Shown here: in pieces, positions 5,323 through 5,713 of the stretch
Layout: every line of letters begins with the position of its first letter
Numbering within the stretch: the first letter of the stretch is position 1
Origin: Deltaproteobacteria bacterium
GTDB taxonomy: Bacteria; Bdellovibrionota; UBA1018; UBA923
Assembly (NCBI GenBank): GCA_016194725.1
Contig: JACQAW010000338.1
Span: 1-5,713 of the forward strand
Reading direction: 5' to 3'
Length of the DNA stretch: 5,713 bases
Notes under the pieces: model-generated
Database searches by the model: none
Seen by the model: only the letters and a program-made list of their open reading frames with translations
Told to the model about the DNA's origin: nothing
Position numbers and translations under genes: made by a program

Positions 5323-5351
5323 ACCCCGCACCGATTATTTCAGTGCGGGGT
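5323..5351 (-). terminator. Hairpin terminator after IVP3
   Basis: ACCCCGCAC (5323-5331) and GTGCGGGGT (5343-5351) form a perfect 9-bp GC-rich stem with an 11-nt loop, 12 nt after the IVP3 stop. On the minus strand only GTTTG follows, so the T-tract is short and termination may be partial. It separates IVP3 from the IVP2 unit. Confidence 0.65.
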
Positions 5352-5363
5352 AAACGAGCCAAG

Positions 5364-5675
5364 CTAGCGCTTCTGTTTCTGATGACAGAGACGATAGAGA
5401 TGAGCACCAAGCAGATCAGCCTGCTTGAGCAGGACGGGATAGGACTTCGGAGCCAGATCGAGAGCCGCTTGGGATTCGCGAAGCGAGCCCAATGCGATAT
5501 GAAAGAACTTGAGCTGGTCACGAGCCGTGGCACGGCCTGAGCCTTCAGCCAGATTCAGAGCGATCGAGGACGATGCGCGATTGATCTGATCTTTCAGGTA
5601 GTCCGGCATCTGAGTTTGCCTGCAAGCATGGTGGAAGCTGACCGCGAGTTGGTAGGCCCGAAATTGACTAAGCAT
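5364..5675 (-). CDS. IVP3: diverged S23/IVP-type four-helix-bundle protein
   Basis: The product is 103 aa from the ATG at 5675. This start aligns with the IVP1/IVP2 starts (MLSQFRAYQ against MLKDFRAFQ) and has AAGGTGA 5 nt upstream. An in-frame GTG at 5684 would overlap that ribosome site and is less likely. The family signature RASSSIALNLAEGSGR lies at 33-48 and is complete. Helix 1 is FRAYQLAVSFHHACRQTQ, and later helices are LKFFHIALGSLRESQAAL (55-72) and LLKQADLLGAHLYRLC (82-97). It is clearly related to IVP2 but far more diverged than IVP1, so it represents an older paralogue or a separate acquisition. A hairpin terminator follows. The upstream 38 bp in the window do not match the Y-leader. 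Function is unknown, as for the family. Confidence 0.88.
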   Translation of the reverse strand: MLSQFRAYQLAVSFHHACRQTQMPDYLKDQINRASSSIALNLAEGSGRATARDQLKFFHIALGSLRESQAALDLAPKSYPVLLKQADLLGAHLYRLCHQKQKR

Positions 5676-5713
5676 TATATTCACCTTTGATGTGAGAGCA
5701 GCAGTGCCCTCGC

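Noticed and set aside
5076..5540. 154-codon plus-strand open frame
   Set aside because: It lies antisense to IVP2's start, its leader, the terminator and most of IVP3, all of which have stronger support.
3200..5675. 23S rRNA intervening sequence, the classic location of IVP genes
   Set aside because: No rRNA-like sequence flanks any of the three IVP genes in this window.
4806..5675. Diversity-generating retroelement, whose Avd accessory protein is also a related four-helix bundle
   Set aside because: There is no reverse transcriptase and no template/variable repeat pair with adenine-specific differences; the repeat differences here are of mixed types.

Overview
The window looks like a GC-moderate, Gram-negative-type chromosome. 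It has a housekeeping operon on the minus strand at its left end and a repeat-rich accessory region from about 2600 to the right edge. The secreted proteins have ordinary Sec signals, the operon is compact with overlapping genes, and S23-type four-helix-bundle genes are present in several copies. Together these would fit a deltaproteobacterium or Bdellovibrionota-like bacterium. That placement is a guess from style, since no taxonomic marker gene is complete here.

Left part (1-2601, all minus strand): a tightly packed operon reads, in transcription order, LOG-family nucleotide phosphoribohydrolase, signal peptide peptidase SppA, a small secreted cysteine-containing protein, and RsmB (16S rRNA m5C methyltransferase), which is cut by the left edge. 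Gaps are 9 and 18 nt, and the last junction is a 4-nt ATGA overlap. A sigma70-like promoter lies so close to the LOG start that the mRNA would begin at or next to the ATG, so a leaderless message is likely.

Middle (2602-3199): no gene is seen. The stretch holds a cluster of five TCGGAT hexamers, two hairpins, a 219-bp repeat (called X here) and the leader (called Y-leader) of the first four-helix-bundle gene.

Right part (2875-5713): three S23/IVP-type four-helix-bundle genes, here IVP1 (+), IVP2 (-) and IVP3 (-), surround one unrelated secreted protein gene (3662-4537, +). X and the IVP1/IVP2 units each occur twice in opposite orientations, so the secreted-protein gene sits between inverted repeats. 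The order is permuted: X then IVP on the left, but IVP then X (read on its own strand) on the right. IVP1 has lost exactly 20 codons, which removes the family's signature motif. IVP1 and IVP2 share a 131-bp patch at about 98% identity flanked by much more diverged sequence, which points to recent gene conversion. No transposase, integrase, reverse transcriptase or rRNA is visible, so how these units moved is unknown.
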